From positions 1-33,699 of the forward strand of contig JBMFWR010000006.1 of assembly GCA_049965095.1 (NCBI GenBank): a DNA stretch of 33,699 bases, given 5' to 3'. How positions within the stretch are numbered: the stretch's first letter is position 1; each line of letters starts with the position of its first letter. The notes beneath the pieces were generated by a model that made no database searches, was not told the DNA's origin, and saw only the letters and a list, made by a program, of their open reading frames with translations. Positions 21,931 to 30,866 of this stretch are shown here, piece after piece. The stretch is from JAKAWW01 sp049965095. GTDB lineage: Archaea > Micrarchaeota > Micrarchaeia > Micrarchaeales > Micrarchaeaceae. The position numbers and the translations under genes are program-made.

Positions 21931-23229
21931 TCACGAGACAAGCTCTCCGTAAAGCGCATTTGCAGTGGCGCCGATTATCCTGGCTGTATGCCTGCTTCCA
22001 ATATCTATCTGCATGCCATGGCCCTTTTTAAGCACAACCTCCTTATAGGAGAAGGTGCGCCCGTTGTATGATGCTGCATTTGATTCTGTGATAAGTATAT
22101 CGACATCGCTGCCTATAAACTTTTTGTTTTCTTCGAGCTGCTGCGAGCGCACAAGCCTTGCAAGGGTTGCACTCCTTTCATTTATCGTGTAATAGGGCAA
22201 TTGTGGCAATTTGCTTGCATCTGCGTGAGGCATTGGGCTGAACTTTGAGATATTTGTTATCTGCGGCTTTGCACTTTTTATGAATTCCACGGTTTCAATG
22301 AAATCATCATTCGATTCGGTAGGAAATCCAACTATAATATCGGTTTCTATTGATATACCTTCTACCTTATCCCTAAGCATCTCAATTGCACGCATTGCCT
22401 CATCAGAGCTATAGGGCCTGCGCATGTCTTTCAGCACCTTGTCGCTGCCGGATTGCACAGGCAGGTGAATAAACCTGTAGAAATGTTCTCTTTGCAGTAT
22501 TTCAGAAAGCTTAGCCCCATAACGCTTCATGAATTCAGGATTCAGCATACCAAGCCTTACCTTGAAATCGCCTTCTATTCCATCCACCATTTCGAGCAGC
22601 TTTATTATGTCCATTTTTATGTCTGCGCCATATGCGCCTGTGTCTTGGGAAGTAAGCTCTATCTCTTTTGCGCCATGCGCCAAGCTTAGCTTTATTGCTT
22701 CAACTACAAGTTTAGGAGAGAAGCTGTTTAGCGGCCCGCGTGCCTTTTTGGTCTCACAAAAGCTGCAGTTGCTTAAGCACCCATCACCAAGAGGTATTCT
22801 CGCTATTGCTGACGATTGAGGCGAAAAGAATGAAAGCCTGTCAATTCTTTTGTACTCGTCGAAATTTGCTTTGATTCCTTTCCGCGCGTAGTTCACGGCT
22901 TCTCCTATCTTGTTGATGTTTGGCGCGGTTACTATGCTGGCATTTGGTGCATATTTGGATATGGCTACAGGGTCTGCAGAAGCAAGGCAGCCAGTGACTA
23001 GTAGGTTTGCCTTTCCATTCAGCTTCTGGAGCTCGTAAAGGATCTTCTGCCTAGTTGCACGCTTTACTGTGCAGGTGTTTATTATTATGGTAGAATTTGT
23101 ATCATATGTATCTGGAAGGCTGCTCACTACATGCACAGAAAAACCTGCGCTCTCTAACAGACCCTTTATCGCATCGCTGTCCGCCTGGTTAAGCGTGCAC
23201 CCGTAAGTCTTCAGGAAAACCTCTTCCAT
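21931..23229 (-). CDS. tRNA (t6A37) methylthiotransferase, MtaB/CDKAL1 type
   Basis: The protein is about 432 aa. The N-terminal UPF0004 domain has three cluster Cys (KTYGCTLNQADSDAI, IINTCTVKRAT, VTGCLASADP). The radical SAM domain has CX3CX2C in GDGCLSNCSFCETKKARG, then IETDIIVGFPTESNDDF. A C-terminal TRAM-like domain ends the protein. The archaeal/eukaryotic branch converts t6A37 to ms2t6A37 in ANN-reading tRNAs, which supports decoding accuracy. The frame opens at TTG 23235; ATG at 23229 is preferred. It heads the transcript containing gatD and gatE. Confidence 0.92.
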   Translation of the reverse strand: MEEVFLKTYGCTLNQADSDAIKGLLESAGFSVHVVSSLPDTYDTNSTIIINTCTVKRATRQKILYELQKLNGKANLLVTGCLASADPVAISKYAPNASIVTAPNINKIGEAVNYARKGIKANFDEYKRIDRLSFFSPQSSAIARIPLGDGCLSNCSFCETKKARGPLNSFSPKLVVEAIKLSLAHGAKEIELTSQDTGAYGADIKMDIIKLLEMVDGIEGDFKVRLGMLNPEFMKRYGAKLSEILQREHFYRFIHLPVQSGSDKVLKDMRRPYSSDEAMRAIEMLRDKVEGISIETDIIVGFPTESNDDFIETVEFIKSAKPQITNISKFSPMPHADASKLPQLPYYTINERSATLARLVRSQQLEENKKFIGSDVDILITESNAASYNGRTFSYKEVVLKKGHGMQIDIGSRHTARIIGATANALYGELVS

Positions 23230-23298
23230 AGGCAATCATTCAGTATATTTTGCATGCTTGGATGCATGCTTTGCATAATTAGATGTTTGCAGAAAAAC

Positions 23299-23310
23299 CT
23301 TTAAATAAAG
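23299..23310. promoter_or_regulatory. Near-palindromic TATA box
   Basis: CTTTAAATAAAG reads as a TATA box on either strand, between the divergent methylthiotransferase and zinc-protein genes. Confidence 0.4.
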
Positions 23311-23335
23311 ATGCTACTTACTTTGCACAAGTATT

Positions 23336-23348
23336 GGTTACCTGGTAA
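23336..23348. promoter_or_regulatory. Candidate operator palindrome
   Basis: The inverted repeat GTTACC-T-GGTAAC is perfect and lies about 30 bp downstream of the TATA box at 23299-23310, near the expected rightward transcription start. The position suits a repressor site; the regulator is unknown. Confidence 0.35.
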
Positions 23349-23446
23349 CAAGCGAAGCATGGAAAAGCGCAAAAAGTACGCTATGATAGTTTATTTATAG
23401 TTATTTGTCAAATATAATGGCATATAATTACATTATAGGTGCTTGT

Positions 23447-23665
23447 ATGATACTTTGCGAAAGATGTAAAAGAGAGACATACCACTACGAAACGTGCAAC
23501 TACTGCGGCAGGAAAATATGCAACAGCTGCGTAAAGAGCAGCAGGAGATACCATAAGACAGTGAGGCTTGTGATATGCAAGGACTGCTGGGGAGACATGA
23601 AGAAAAGGACAGCATTCAAGAACAATAGCACAGAAGTAGCTGAGGTTTCGGTGCAAACCCAATAG
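23447..23665 (+). CDS. FYVE-like eight-cysteine zinc-binding protein
   Basis: The 72-aa protein carries four CxxC pairs (C4/C7, C17/C20, C25/C28, C44/C47) with spacing CX2C-X9-CX2C-X4-CX2C-X15-CX2C, a cross-brace arrangement close to FYVE-type fingers, followed by a polar tail. ATG at 23447 is chosen because AGGTG lies 5 nt before it; the frame is open back to 23405. It precedes ileS by 19 bp and is probably co-transcribed. Family and target are not recognised; small zinc proteins of this kind may bind nucleic acid or protein. Confidence 0.75.
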   Translation: MILCERCKRETYHYETCNYCGRKICNSCVKSSRRYHKTVRLVICKDCWGDMKKRTAFKNNSTEVAEVSVQTQ

Positions 23666-23684
23666 TTTTGGCACGGCGCTGGCT

Positions 23685-26600
23685 ATGGACCTGAAAGCAA
23701 ATGAGGAATCGGTGCTTAAATACTGGGCCGAAAATAGCATCAACGCCAAAATAAGGGAGCTAAGAAAGAATGGAAAAAAATTCTATTTCCTTGATGGACC
23801 GCCATACGCTAGCGGAGAGCTTGGCATACACCACGTATGGGTCGATTCGACAAAAGATCTTGTTGTAAGGTACAAGCGCTATCGTGGCTACAATGTGCAC
23901 GATAGGGCAGGATTTGACGTGCATGGCCTTCCAATAGAGTTCAAAGTAGAGAAGTTGCTCAGCCTTTCATCAAAAAAAGATATCGAAGAAAAGATAGGCA
24001 CGAGCAATTTTATAGAGAAGTGCAGGGACTACGCAAACGAGCAGGTTAAAAAAGGTATTGGAATATTCGAGAGATACGGAGTATCTCTAGATTTCGAAAA
24101 TGTTTACATTCCATACAAAAAGTATTACATGGAAAAGGGCTGGAGCATTTTCAAGCAGATTTATGACAAAGGGCTCGTATATGAAGGAGAAGAGCCTCTT
24201 GCATTCTGCCCGCACTGCGAGACTGTGCTATCTGCCCAGGGGCCAGAAATTGAATACCAGAATGAAAGCGATCCATCACTTTTTGTTAAGTTTAAAGTAA
24301 TAAAAAGCCCAAGGCTGGAGCTTCCTGATGATGCTTATCTTGCAGTATGGACCACTACGCCTTGGACGCTGGTAAGCAACGTTGCAATAGCGGCAAATCC
24401 TAAGGAACTTTACGTTTTGGCAAGCGCCCAAAAGGGCGTTTTTGTAGTTGCAAAGAACAGGCTTGATGAATTCTCTGCTGCCATAGGAGAAAGTTTAGTC
24501 GTGACCAAGGAATTTTATGGAAGTGAGCTCGAGGGCACCACATACGAAAGCTTATTTGGTAGCGACGTTCAAGTCCAGGAAAAAATAAAAAAATACCATA
24601 AAGTAATATTGAGCGAAAGCTTTGTCACTGCAAGCGAAGGCACCGGCTTGCTACATGTAGCACCAGGCCACGGCCCAGAAGATTACAAGCTAGGGAAGAT
24701 GAACAAGCTTCCTATAATATCTCCAATAGACGACCATGCGCGTTACACGAGTGAGGTTGGCATTTTCGCTGGCCTTGATGTCCCGAAAGGGGCAAATGCG
24801 GCAGTGCTAAGATACCTTCAAGAGAAAGGTATTATACTATTCCATGGCTCGGTAACGCACAGCTATCCTCATTGCTGGAGATGCGGGAGCAAGCTCATCT
24901 ACAGGACTACAAAGCAGCTTTACGTAAACGTTGCAAGGATTAAAAAGAAAATGGAAAAGGCTAACAAAAAAGTAAAGTGGTACCCGAGCATTGCATCTAC
25001 ATGGTTCGAAGAAGCAGTAAAGGGCTCTCCAGACTGGTGCATATCTAGGCAAAGGTACTGGGGAACACCGATACCATTATGGAAATGCGACAGCTGCAAC
25101 GAGCAAAAGGCGGTAGGCTCTGCGCGAGAGCTGAAGGAGCTTGCAGGCATGGACAAAGAACTAGAAGATCTGCACAGACAGCACGTAGATAGAGTTACAA
25201 TTAAATGTGAGAAATGCGGAGGCACGATGCACAGAGTAAAAGACATATTTGACGTTTGGTATGATTCTGGCATTGCGCATACTGCAAGCCTTTCTGACGA
25301 TGAATTTGCAAGATTGTTCCCCGCAGACTGGATATCTGAAAGCGCGGATCAAATAAGAGGATGGTTTACAGTGCTTCTCAGGACGAGCGTTGCACTATAC
25401 GGCAAAAGCCCATTCGAGAGAGTAAGCATAGGCGGAATGGTAAAGGATGAGCTTGGCCAGGAGATGCACAGGCACCTGGGCAATGCCATAAGCGCCAACG
25501 AAATGCTAGGCATATCTAGCGTGGACGGCTTCAGGCTGTGGAGCCTAAGCCATCCGAGATGGCAAGAGCTGAGGATAAAAAAGCCAGAGCTTGTCGAAGC
25601 AAACGGCAACATAATAACATTGTACAACATAGCTGAATTGCTCAAAGAGCTCAACTCCATCTCCGGCTTTGACATAAAAAATATAAGAAAACCGAAAGGC
25701 AAGCTTGAAGCTGACGAAAGATGGATAGTGTCGAGGCTCAACAGCGTCATTAGCGAGATCACTGCAGATATGGACAATTATGCAATTGACAGCGCAGTAA
25801 GGAAGATCAGGTCTTTCATTGTGGAGGATTTCAGCAGGTTCTACCTCAAGTTTGCAAAGCAGAGGGCTGAGCTTGCATCAAAAGCAGAATTAAAAAGGAT
25901 CGTTTCAGTAATAGCATATCTGCTCAAGAATATTATCATAACTGCTTCAATAGTGATTCCTTTCTCTACAGAGCACATATACAAAGAGTTATTCAACTCC
26001 AAAGAGAGCATATTCATGGAGGAATGGCCAAAGCCCTCCAAAAGGCTCATAGACAAAGAGCTTGAAGAGGAATTCGAGCTTCTCAAGGATGTATCGAATG
26101 CTGTTCTGTCACTAAGGGAGAAAAGCAATGTAAAGCTCAGGTGGCCCATTGCAAGCATCAGCATCGAGACAAGCGAAGACGAAACAATAAAGAAGCTTGC
26201 ACATATAGAGCCGCTGCTGTGCATGTATGCAAATGCAAAGGCGCTAGAGATAAAGAAGGGCACGGTTTCTTCGAAGGAGATAAAGCCATTGTTCAGCACC
26301 ATTGGGCCTACTTTCAAGGGCAATGCGCAAACGGTAGCACAGGAGCTCGCAAAGCAGAACCCTGATGTGGTGAATGCTGAGATACAGAAAGCAGGATATT
26401 TCGCCCTGCATACGGACAAAGGCACCTTTGATATACATCCAGAGCACTTCATGGTTCTCGAAAGAACTACAGGATCAAGCGGCGAAACCATAAGGACGGG
26501 CTCTGTGGAGATGCTTGTCAATATAAATGCCGAGCTTACCAGCGAGCTGAGGAAAGAGATTGTAGTAAGGGAATTCATAAGGCGCGTCCAGCTTATGAGG

Positions 26601-26813
26601 AAAGAGATGAGCCTCAAAAAGCTCTCAAGAATAGACATTTATGCAAAGGTTCCCAAAAACTATGCAGAAGTGATAAGCGAATTCGATGACATGATAAAGA
26701 AGGTCACAAATGCAAAGGTTATAAGGCTCAATTCTACAATGCCAGAAAACGCATACAAAAAGGAATGGGAACTTCTTGACGGGATCTTTGAAATAGGAGT
26801 GCTCAAGGTATAA
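23685..26813 (+). CDS. ileS: Isoleucyl-tRNA synthetase with altered class I motifs
   Basis: The 1042-aa protein is full length: catalytic Rossmann fold, CP1 editing domain (AVWTTTPWTL near 220, then HVAPGHGPEDY), zinc-binding pairs (CPHC, CWRC, CDSC, CEKC), the WYDSG and ADQIRGWF segments, an anticodon-binding helical domain and a C-terminal domain. The class I HIGH region reads GELGIHHVW (GIHH at 47-50), with first and third positions swapped relative to HxGH. The KMSKS loop reads EMHRH (593-597). Editing residues look present. The upstream zinc protein is probably in the same transcript. Identity as IleRS rather than ValRS is supported by overall sequence and GFDVHGLPIE. Confidence 0.94.
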   Translation: MDLKANEESVLKYWAENSINAKIRELRKNGKKFYFLDGPPYASGELGIHHVWVDSTKDLVVRYKRYRGYNVHDRAGFDVHGLPIEFKVEKLLSLSSKKDIEEKIGTSNFIEKCRDYANEQVKKGIGIFERYGVSLDFENVYIPYKKYYMEKGWSIFKQIYDKGLVYEGEEPLAFCPHCETVLSAQGPEIEYQNESDPSLFVKFKVIKSPRLELPDDAYLAVWTTTPWTLVSNVAIAANPKELYVLASAQKGVFVVAKNRLDEFSAAIGESLVVTKEFYGSELEGTTYESLFGSDVQVQEKIKKYHKVILSESFVTASEGTGLLHVAPGHGPEDYKLGKMNKLPIISPIDDHARYTSEVGIFAGLDVPKGANAAVLRYLQEKGIILFHGSVTHSYPHCWRCGSKLIYRTTKQLYVNVARIKKKMEKANKKVKWYPSIASTWFEEAVKGSPDWCISRQRYWGTPIPLWKCDSCNEQKAVGSARELKELAGMDKELEDLHRQHVDRVTIKCEKCGGTMHRVKDIFDVWYDSGIAHTASLSDDEFARLFPADWISESADQIRGWFTVLLRTSVALYGKSPFERVSIGGMVKDELGQEMHRHLGNAISANEMLGISSVDGFRLWSLSHPRWQELRIKKPELVEANGNIITLYNIAELLKELNSISGFDIKNIRKPKGKLEADERWIVSRLNSVISEITADMDNYAIDSAVRKIRSFIVEDFSRFYLKFAKQRAELASKAELKRIVSVIAYLLKNIIITASIVIPFSTEHIYKELFNSKESIFMEEWPKPSKRLIDKELEEEFELLKDVSNAVLSLREKSNVKLRWPIASISIETSEDETIKKLAHIEPLLCMYANAKALEIKKGTVSSKEIKPLFSTIGPTFKGNAQTVAQELAKQNPDVVNAEIQKAGYFALHTDKGTFDIHPEHFMVLERTTGSSGETIRTGSVEMLVNINAELTSELRKEIVVREFIRRVQLMRKEMSLKKLSRIDIYAKVPKNYAEVISEFDDMIKKVTNAKVIRLNSTMPENAYKKEWELLDGIFEIGVLKV

Positions 26814-26821
26814 GAGCCTTG

Positions 26822-27418
26822 ATGTACTTTGCCCTTAATATATTTTTGCCAAGTAAGCATATTATGGATTCATACAGCGGCAGCAGCTCCTACAAGTATA
26901 TAGACAGACTTATTTCAAAAAGCAGGAAAGAGCTTCTTGTAATATCACCTTATATTACTGATTATTATATTAAAATGCTGATAAGAAAGAGGAAGCGCGC
27001 CAAGATAATAACATCTGAGAGTTCAGCTGCAAAAGGCACAATCATAGGCTCGCTTGATAAAGCATATGCAAAAAATTATGCCACCTGGATTTTGTATTTT
27101 GCTGCCCTTTTCTTGATACTTTATTACATAGGAATTTTTGCCTTTGCCACATTAAGCCTTTCCGCATGCATTGCAATTGCTGCACTTTTAACTTACAGAT
27201 ATTTCAAAGGCACAATCTCGCCAATAAAAGTCAAAGTAATAAAGGGAGTTTTTGTACATGAAAAGCTTTATATCGGCGACAATGAAGCGATAGTTGGAAG
27301 CGCAAACATGACATACAGCGGCACGCACAGGAACATAGAGCACATAGAAGTAATAAGTGACAGCAATGAGATTAAAAAACTGCGCAGGCATTTTTACGAG
27401 CTGTGGGATTCCAACTGA
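26822..27418 (+). CDS. Membrane-anchored PLD-like protein with one HKD motif
   Basis: The protein is about 198 aa. A phospholipase D-like fold begins KYIDRLISKSRKELLVISPYI. Two membrane helices (about 86-106 and 108-126) are inserted in the middle. The HKD motif VHEKLYIGD...GSANMT follows, with a complete H-x-K-x4-D and GSxN. One HKD per chain implies a homodimer active site, as in Nuc-type nucleases; substrates could be nucleic acid or phospholipid. It starts about 8 nt after ileS. The frame opens at TTG 26819; ATG 26822 is used, and ATG 26864 is another option. Confidence 0.78.
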   Translation: MYFALNIFLPSKHIMDSYSGSSSYKYIDRLISKSRKELLVISPYITDYYIKMLIRKRKRAKIITSESSAAKGTIIGSLDKAYAKNYATWILYFAALFLILYYIGIFAFATLSLSACIAIAALLTYRYFKGTISPIKVKVIKGVFVHEKLYIGDNEAIVGSANMTYSGTHRNIEHIEVISDSNEIKKLRRHFYELWDSN

Positions 27419-28495
27419 CTAAAGAAAAATACTTCCATTTTTGGTTACAAGCACATCATCTTCTATGCGTATGCCTCCGAATCCTTCCACATATATGCCG
27501 GGCTCGTCGCTGAACACCATGCCGGGCTGCAGCTTGAAGTGCTGGCCTTTTGAAAGCCCAAAGCCGTCATGTACATCTATGCCTATGGAATGGCCAACGC
27601 TATGTATGAACGTGCCCTTGTATTTGCCTTCTGCTGCACTGTTGATAAATTCTTCCGCTGCAATGTGCGGCGCTGAAGCGTCTGCACCTGGCTTTATGGA
27701 AAGAAGTGCGCGCCTTTGCGCTTCCTTTACTATGTTGTACATCTCCACGATCTTAGTGTATTTTTTGGAGCTCTTGTCTGGCTTGAATATGAAAGACCTT
27801 GTAAGATCAGAACAGTAGTTTTTGTATTTTGCGCCTGCATCAATCAATACTATTGAATTCTTCTCCAGCTTTGTGTCATCTGGCATGTGGTGGGGCATTG
27901 CCGAATTAGGCCCGAAAGATACTATGGTGGGAAATGACTGGCCATCTGCGCCGTTCATACCCATAAGATAATTGAATGTCGAAGCAAGCTGCTTCTCTGT
28001 AATGCCTTCCTTGAAATATTTTGGTATTTCTTTAAATGCCTTCTTCGCTATCTCGACGGCTTTTTTCATAGTGCGTATCTCTTCGCTATCCTTTACAAGC
28101 CTGGCCCTTAAAAGACCGTCGCTAGCATCTATTATCCTCTTGGGCTTGTATTTGCGCAGGGCTTTGGCATATGAGAAAGGTATAAAAGAGCCGTTTATAC
28201 CAATTGTTTTTCCCCTTATGCTTTTGCTCATGTGTGCTTCTATGTCCTTTCTGTTCAGCACCTTTATTACTTCAAGGCCTTTCCTTTTTTGTGACATCGC
28301 TGTGTAGTATTCAAGCTCGTTCGCAAGCACGGAAGCATTCTGCTTTTTAACTATGAGCAGCGTGTCTTCGAAAACGCCACTCGTAAATCCAGTAAAATAT
28401 AGAAAATTGCTGTCTACAGTGCCGGTATTGAATATGATGAGCGTGTCTGCACTTACATTGGCAAAAACCCTGCTTATCCTGTCTATTATGGCCAT
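27419..28495 (-). CDS. M24 family metallopeptidase (Xaa-Pro dipeptidase-like)
   Basis: The 358-aa protein has an N-terminal creatinase-like domain (about 1-125) and a C-terminal pita-bread domain. The five metal ligands are visible: two Asp in VLIDAGAKYKNYCSDLTRSF, His in HSVGHSIGIDVHD, Glu in SDEPGIYVE, and Glu in IRIEDDVLV. This pattern indicates an aminopeptidase P/prolidase-type enzyme acting on X-Pro peptides in the cytoplasm. The TATA-like GTATAAATA at 28521-28529 is about 30 bp upstream of the ATG, suggesting a leaderless mRNA. Divergent from the Nre gene. Confidence 0.92.
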   Translation of the reverse strand: MAIIDRISRVFANVSADTLIIFNTGTVDSNFLYFTGFTSGVFEDTLLIVKKQNASVLANELEYYTAMSQKRKGLEVIKVLNRKDIEAHMSKSIRGKTIGINGSFIPFSYAKALRKYKPKRIIDASDGLLRARLVKDSEEIRTMKKAVEIAKKAFKEIPKYFKEGITEKQLASTFNYLMGMNGADGQSFPTIVSFGPNSAMPHHMPDDTKLEKNSIVLIDAGAKYKNYCSDLTRSFIFKPDKSSKKYTKIVEMYNIVKEAQRRALLSIKPGADASAPHIAAEEFINSAAEGKYKGTFIHSVGHSIGIDVHDGFGLSKGQHFKLQPGMVFSDEPGIYVEGFGGIRIEDDVLVTKNGSIFL

Positions 28496-28520
28496 GCAAT
28501 CGCTCTTTTATCTCTGCTCA

Positions 28521-28563
28521 TATTTATACGCTTTTTCATGCCTTGCGCAGCAAGATTTATATT
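28521..28563. promoter_or_regulatory. Divergent promoter between M24 peptidase and Nre genes
   Basis: Minus-strand GTATAAATA (28521-28529) and plus-strand TTTATATT (28556-28563) each lie about 22-34 bp from the respective start codons. Both transcripts are probably leaderless. Confidence 0.5.
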
Positions 28564-28584
28564 GCTGAAAAGTAAATTGCTATT

Positions 28585-29850
28585 ATGCCGGATTTCATCG
28601 AAAGGGATCTTCTTATACAGGAGATCATGTCTACAGATAGCAAGGTCAAAAGGAGCGACATCGTATACAAGCACATGCGCGACCCTGTGCTCCTAAGGTA
28701 TTACTACAAGGTAAAGCATGCCAAGCTAACCGAAAGGCTTGAGATTGCAGGAAGCTCTCCCACAGATGTTTTTGTAGGCAGCTATGGCTATCCTTATGTA
28801 TTCATAGGGCCTATGGTACCACCAGAATTTGGGGACACTTCTTTGCTAGCAACTCCTGAGCGTTGGAGATACATGAGCATAAATGACATAGTAGACATGA
28901 GGTCCAAGCTCGTAAGGGGCATGTACAAGACAAACATCCACAACGTGGAATCTGGCAGGATAGAGGAATTCATGAGAGAGCTGGCGATTGCAGAAAAGCC
29001 AGCAGAAAGCGAAGTCGATTTCGCCAAGAAGCCTTTTGCAAGGATAGCAATGAACGATGAGGTTCAGCCTTTCGGCCCAAGCGCCGAGATTAAAAGGATT
29101 AACGTTTACAATGTCAAAGCAGATTCAAAAATAGAGAATATGAACCTCGATTATGATGCCACGGCAAAAACTGCCATAATGGAGCTTTATAACAAGAACA
29201 TACCAGTTTCAAAGATACAGATGGGGTTCAGTGCAGGGCTTTTTGGGCTTAAAGGCAAGCGCAGGTTTGTCCCAACAAGATGGAGCATAACCGCAGTTGA
29301 CGACACGATATCAAAAGAAAATTTAAAGGGGATAAAAAGTTATGAGCCTGTAGATGCAATCTACGCATATTTCAACAATGCGCTTGACAACAGATGGCTT
29401 ATATTTTTCATACCTGGCAATTGGCAGTATGAATCCATAGAGGCATGGTATCCCAATACGGTATGGAATGAAAGCGGCAATGGCATTTCCATATACTCTT
29501 CTTACGAGCCTTTCAAAGGCAGAAGCACCTATGCGGAGATAGGGGGCTGCTATTATGCTGCAAGGCTTGCAGTATCCGAAAGGTTAGGAGAAATGAAGAA
29601 GCAGGCGATGGTGCTCATACTCAGGGAGGTGCATGACGGCTATATAATGCCGGTAGGCGTATGGAATGTCAGGGAGCACGTAAGGCAGACTCTTGAGACA
29701 AAGCCTGTTGCGCTAAGCAGCTTCAACGATATGCTGGGAATGATAAATGCCAAGCTTGATATAAAAGCTGTAGAATGGATACGCAACAGCGCATTGCTTA
29801 GGCACCTCATGATGCAGAGGAGCCTGATGGAATATGCTGCAAAAGCATGA
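28585..29850 (+). CDS. Nre-family DNA repair-associated protein
   Basis: The 421-aa protein matches archaeal Nre (DUF650/DUF651): VFVGSYGYPYVFIGPMVPPE, then PERWRYMSINDIVDMRSKLV, AEIGGCYYAARLAVSERL and VGVWNVREHVRQTL. Nre proteins are linked to DNA-damage tolerance in haloarchaea and many carry an N-terminal zinc motif and C-terminal PCNA-binding box. Here the N-terminus begins MPDFIERDLLIQEIM with no zinc-ligand Cys cluster, and the C-terminus (MMQRSLMEYAAKA) lacks an obvious PIP box. It converges with the MoxR gene (2 bp between stops). Confidence 0.88.
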   Translation: MPDFIERDLLIQEIMSTDSKVKRSDIVYKHMRDPVLLRYYYKVKHAKLTERLEIAGSSPTDVFVGSYGYPYVFIGPMVPPEFGDTSLLATPERWRYMSINDIVDMRSKLVRGMYKTNIHNVESGRIEEFMRELAIAEKPAESEVDFAKKPFARIAMNDEVQPFGPSAEIKRINVYNVKADSKIENMNLDYDATAKTAIMELYNKNIPVSKIQMGFSAGLFGLKGKRRFVPTRWSITAVDDTISKENLKGIKSYEPVDAIYAYFNNALDNRWLIFFIPGNWQYESIEAWYPNTVWNESGNGISIYSSYEPFKGRSTYAEIGGCYYAARLAVSERLGEMKKQAMVLILREVHDGYIMPVGVWNVREHVRQTLETKPVALSSFNDMLGMINAKLDIKAVEWIRNSALLRHLMMQRSLMEYAAKA

Positions 29851-29852
29851 GA

Positions 29853-30770
29853 TCAGGAAGGCGCCGGAAGCGTCGCTATTATACCATCTATTACGCCATT
29901 TACTCCTATGCCTCCTGTAGACCTTACCACAAGCCTATGGCTTAGTATTGGCCTTGCGAGGAATTTTATGTCGTCTATGCTTACCTCGTTTCTTCCTTCT
30001 ATAAGCGCCTTTGCCTTGCCTGCCCTCATGAAGCTTATCTCCGCTCTTGGGCTTCCGCCCATCACAATGTGGAGGTCGTTTCTGGTGGCATTGACTATTG
30101 CGGTTATGTATTTTACAACTTGATCAGGCATTGACACATTGTTAACCATGCTCTGCAAAGACAGAATGTCGCTTGTGGAAAGCACCTTTTGCGTTGTGAT
30201 CTTTTCCTCCCTTTCCTTTATGCGCAGCATCTCCTGCTCCTCTTCCATTGACGGATATTCTACAGCTATGCGCATTAGGAAACGATCTGCAAGCACCTTA
30301 GGAAGCTGCGTGGTGCCTTCTATGTTAAGGGGGTTCTGTGTAGCAAGCGCTATGAATGGCTTCTCGAGAGGTATTGTAGAATCGCCCATTGTAACCATCC
30401 TTTCTTCGAGCGCTTCAAGCAATGCAGTCGTAGTCCTTGGCGGAGCCCTGTTGAGTTCGTCTATAAGCAGTATGTTTGTGAATATTGGGCCTTTCTTTAC
30501 TGATATGTTCTTGTTTGCGTCTAGATATGAATAGCCTATTATGTCCTTTATGTCAAGGTCAGGCGTGCCCTGTATACGGCCGAACTTTGCGTCTATCGCG
30601 TCCGCTACGGCTTTTGACATTGTCGTTTTTGCAACCCCTGGCACACCCTCAAGGAGCACATGGCCGTTAGCCACTATTGCTATGAATATTAGCTTTATCA
30701 CATCGGTTTTGCCCGCTATGTGCTTCTTCACTTCGGCAAGCACACTTTCATACATAGCTTTTGGATCCAT
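29853..30770 (-). CDS. MoxR-type AAA+ ATPase
   Basis: The 305-aa protein has Walker A LLEGVPGVAKTTMSKA, the helix-2 segment RIQGTPDLDIKDIIG, Walker B ILLIDELNRAPP, sensor 1 ALATQNP and arginine finger region LADRFLMRI. A lid domain with the GGSPRAEISFMRA sensor-2 region follows. MoxR ATPases act as chaperones for maturation of protein complexes, commonly with VWA-domain partners. No VWA or DUF58 partner gene is adjacent here. A minus-strand TATA-like ATATATTATAAAT at about 30806-30819 lies upstream. Confidence 0.93.
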   Translation of the reverse strand: MDPKAMYESVLAEVKKHIAGKTDVIKLIFIAIVANGHVLLEGVPGVAKTTMSKAVADAIDAKFGRIQGTPDLDIKDIIGYSYLDANKNISVKKGPIFTNILLIDELNRAPPRTTTALLEALEERMVTMGDSTIPLEKPFIALATQNPLNIEGTTQLPKVLADRFLMRIAVEYPSMEEEQEMLRIKEREEKITTQKVLSTSDILSLQSMVNNVSMPDQVVKYITAIVNATRNDLHIVMGGSPRAEISFMRAGKAKALIEGRNEVSIDDIKFLARPILSHRLVVRSTGGIGVNGVIDGIIATLPAPS

Positions 30771-30824
30771 TCAACCATCCTGCATGAAAGCTTTTAATAG
30801 TTAACATTTATAATATATTGGGGG

Positions 30825-30837
30825 TAAATTATAATAG
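30825..30837 (+). promoter_or_regulatory. TATA box of rpoF-DUF655
   Basis: TAAATTATAATAG lies about 30-42 bp upstream of the rpoF ATG, back to back with the MoxR promoter. Confidence 0.4.
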
Positions 30838-30866
30838 CTTGATCGCTATTTCAAGTAGTTGATATT

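Noticed and set aside
25841..26638. 265-aa minus-strand ORF opposite ileS
   Set aside because: Ser/Phe-rich shadow of a strongly conserved gene in another frame; no promoter or ribosome site.
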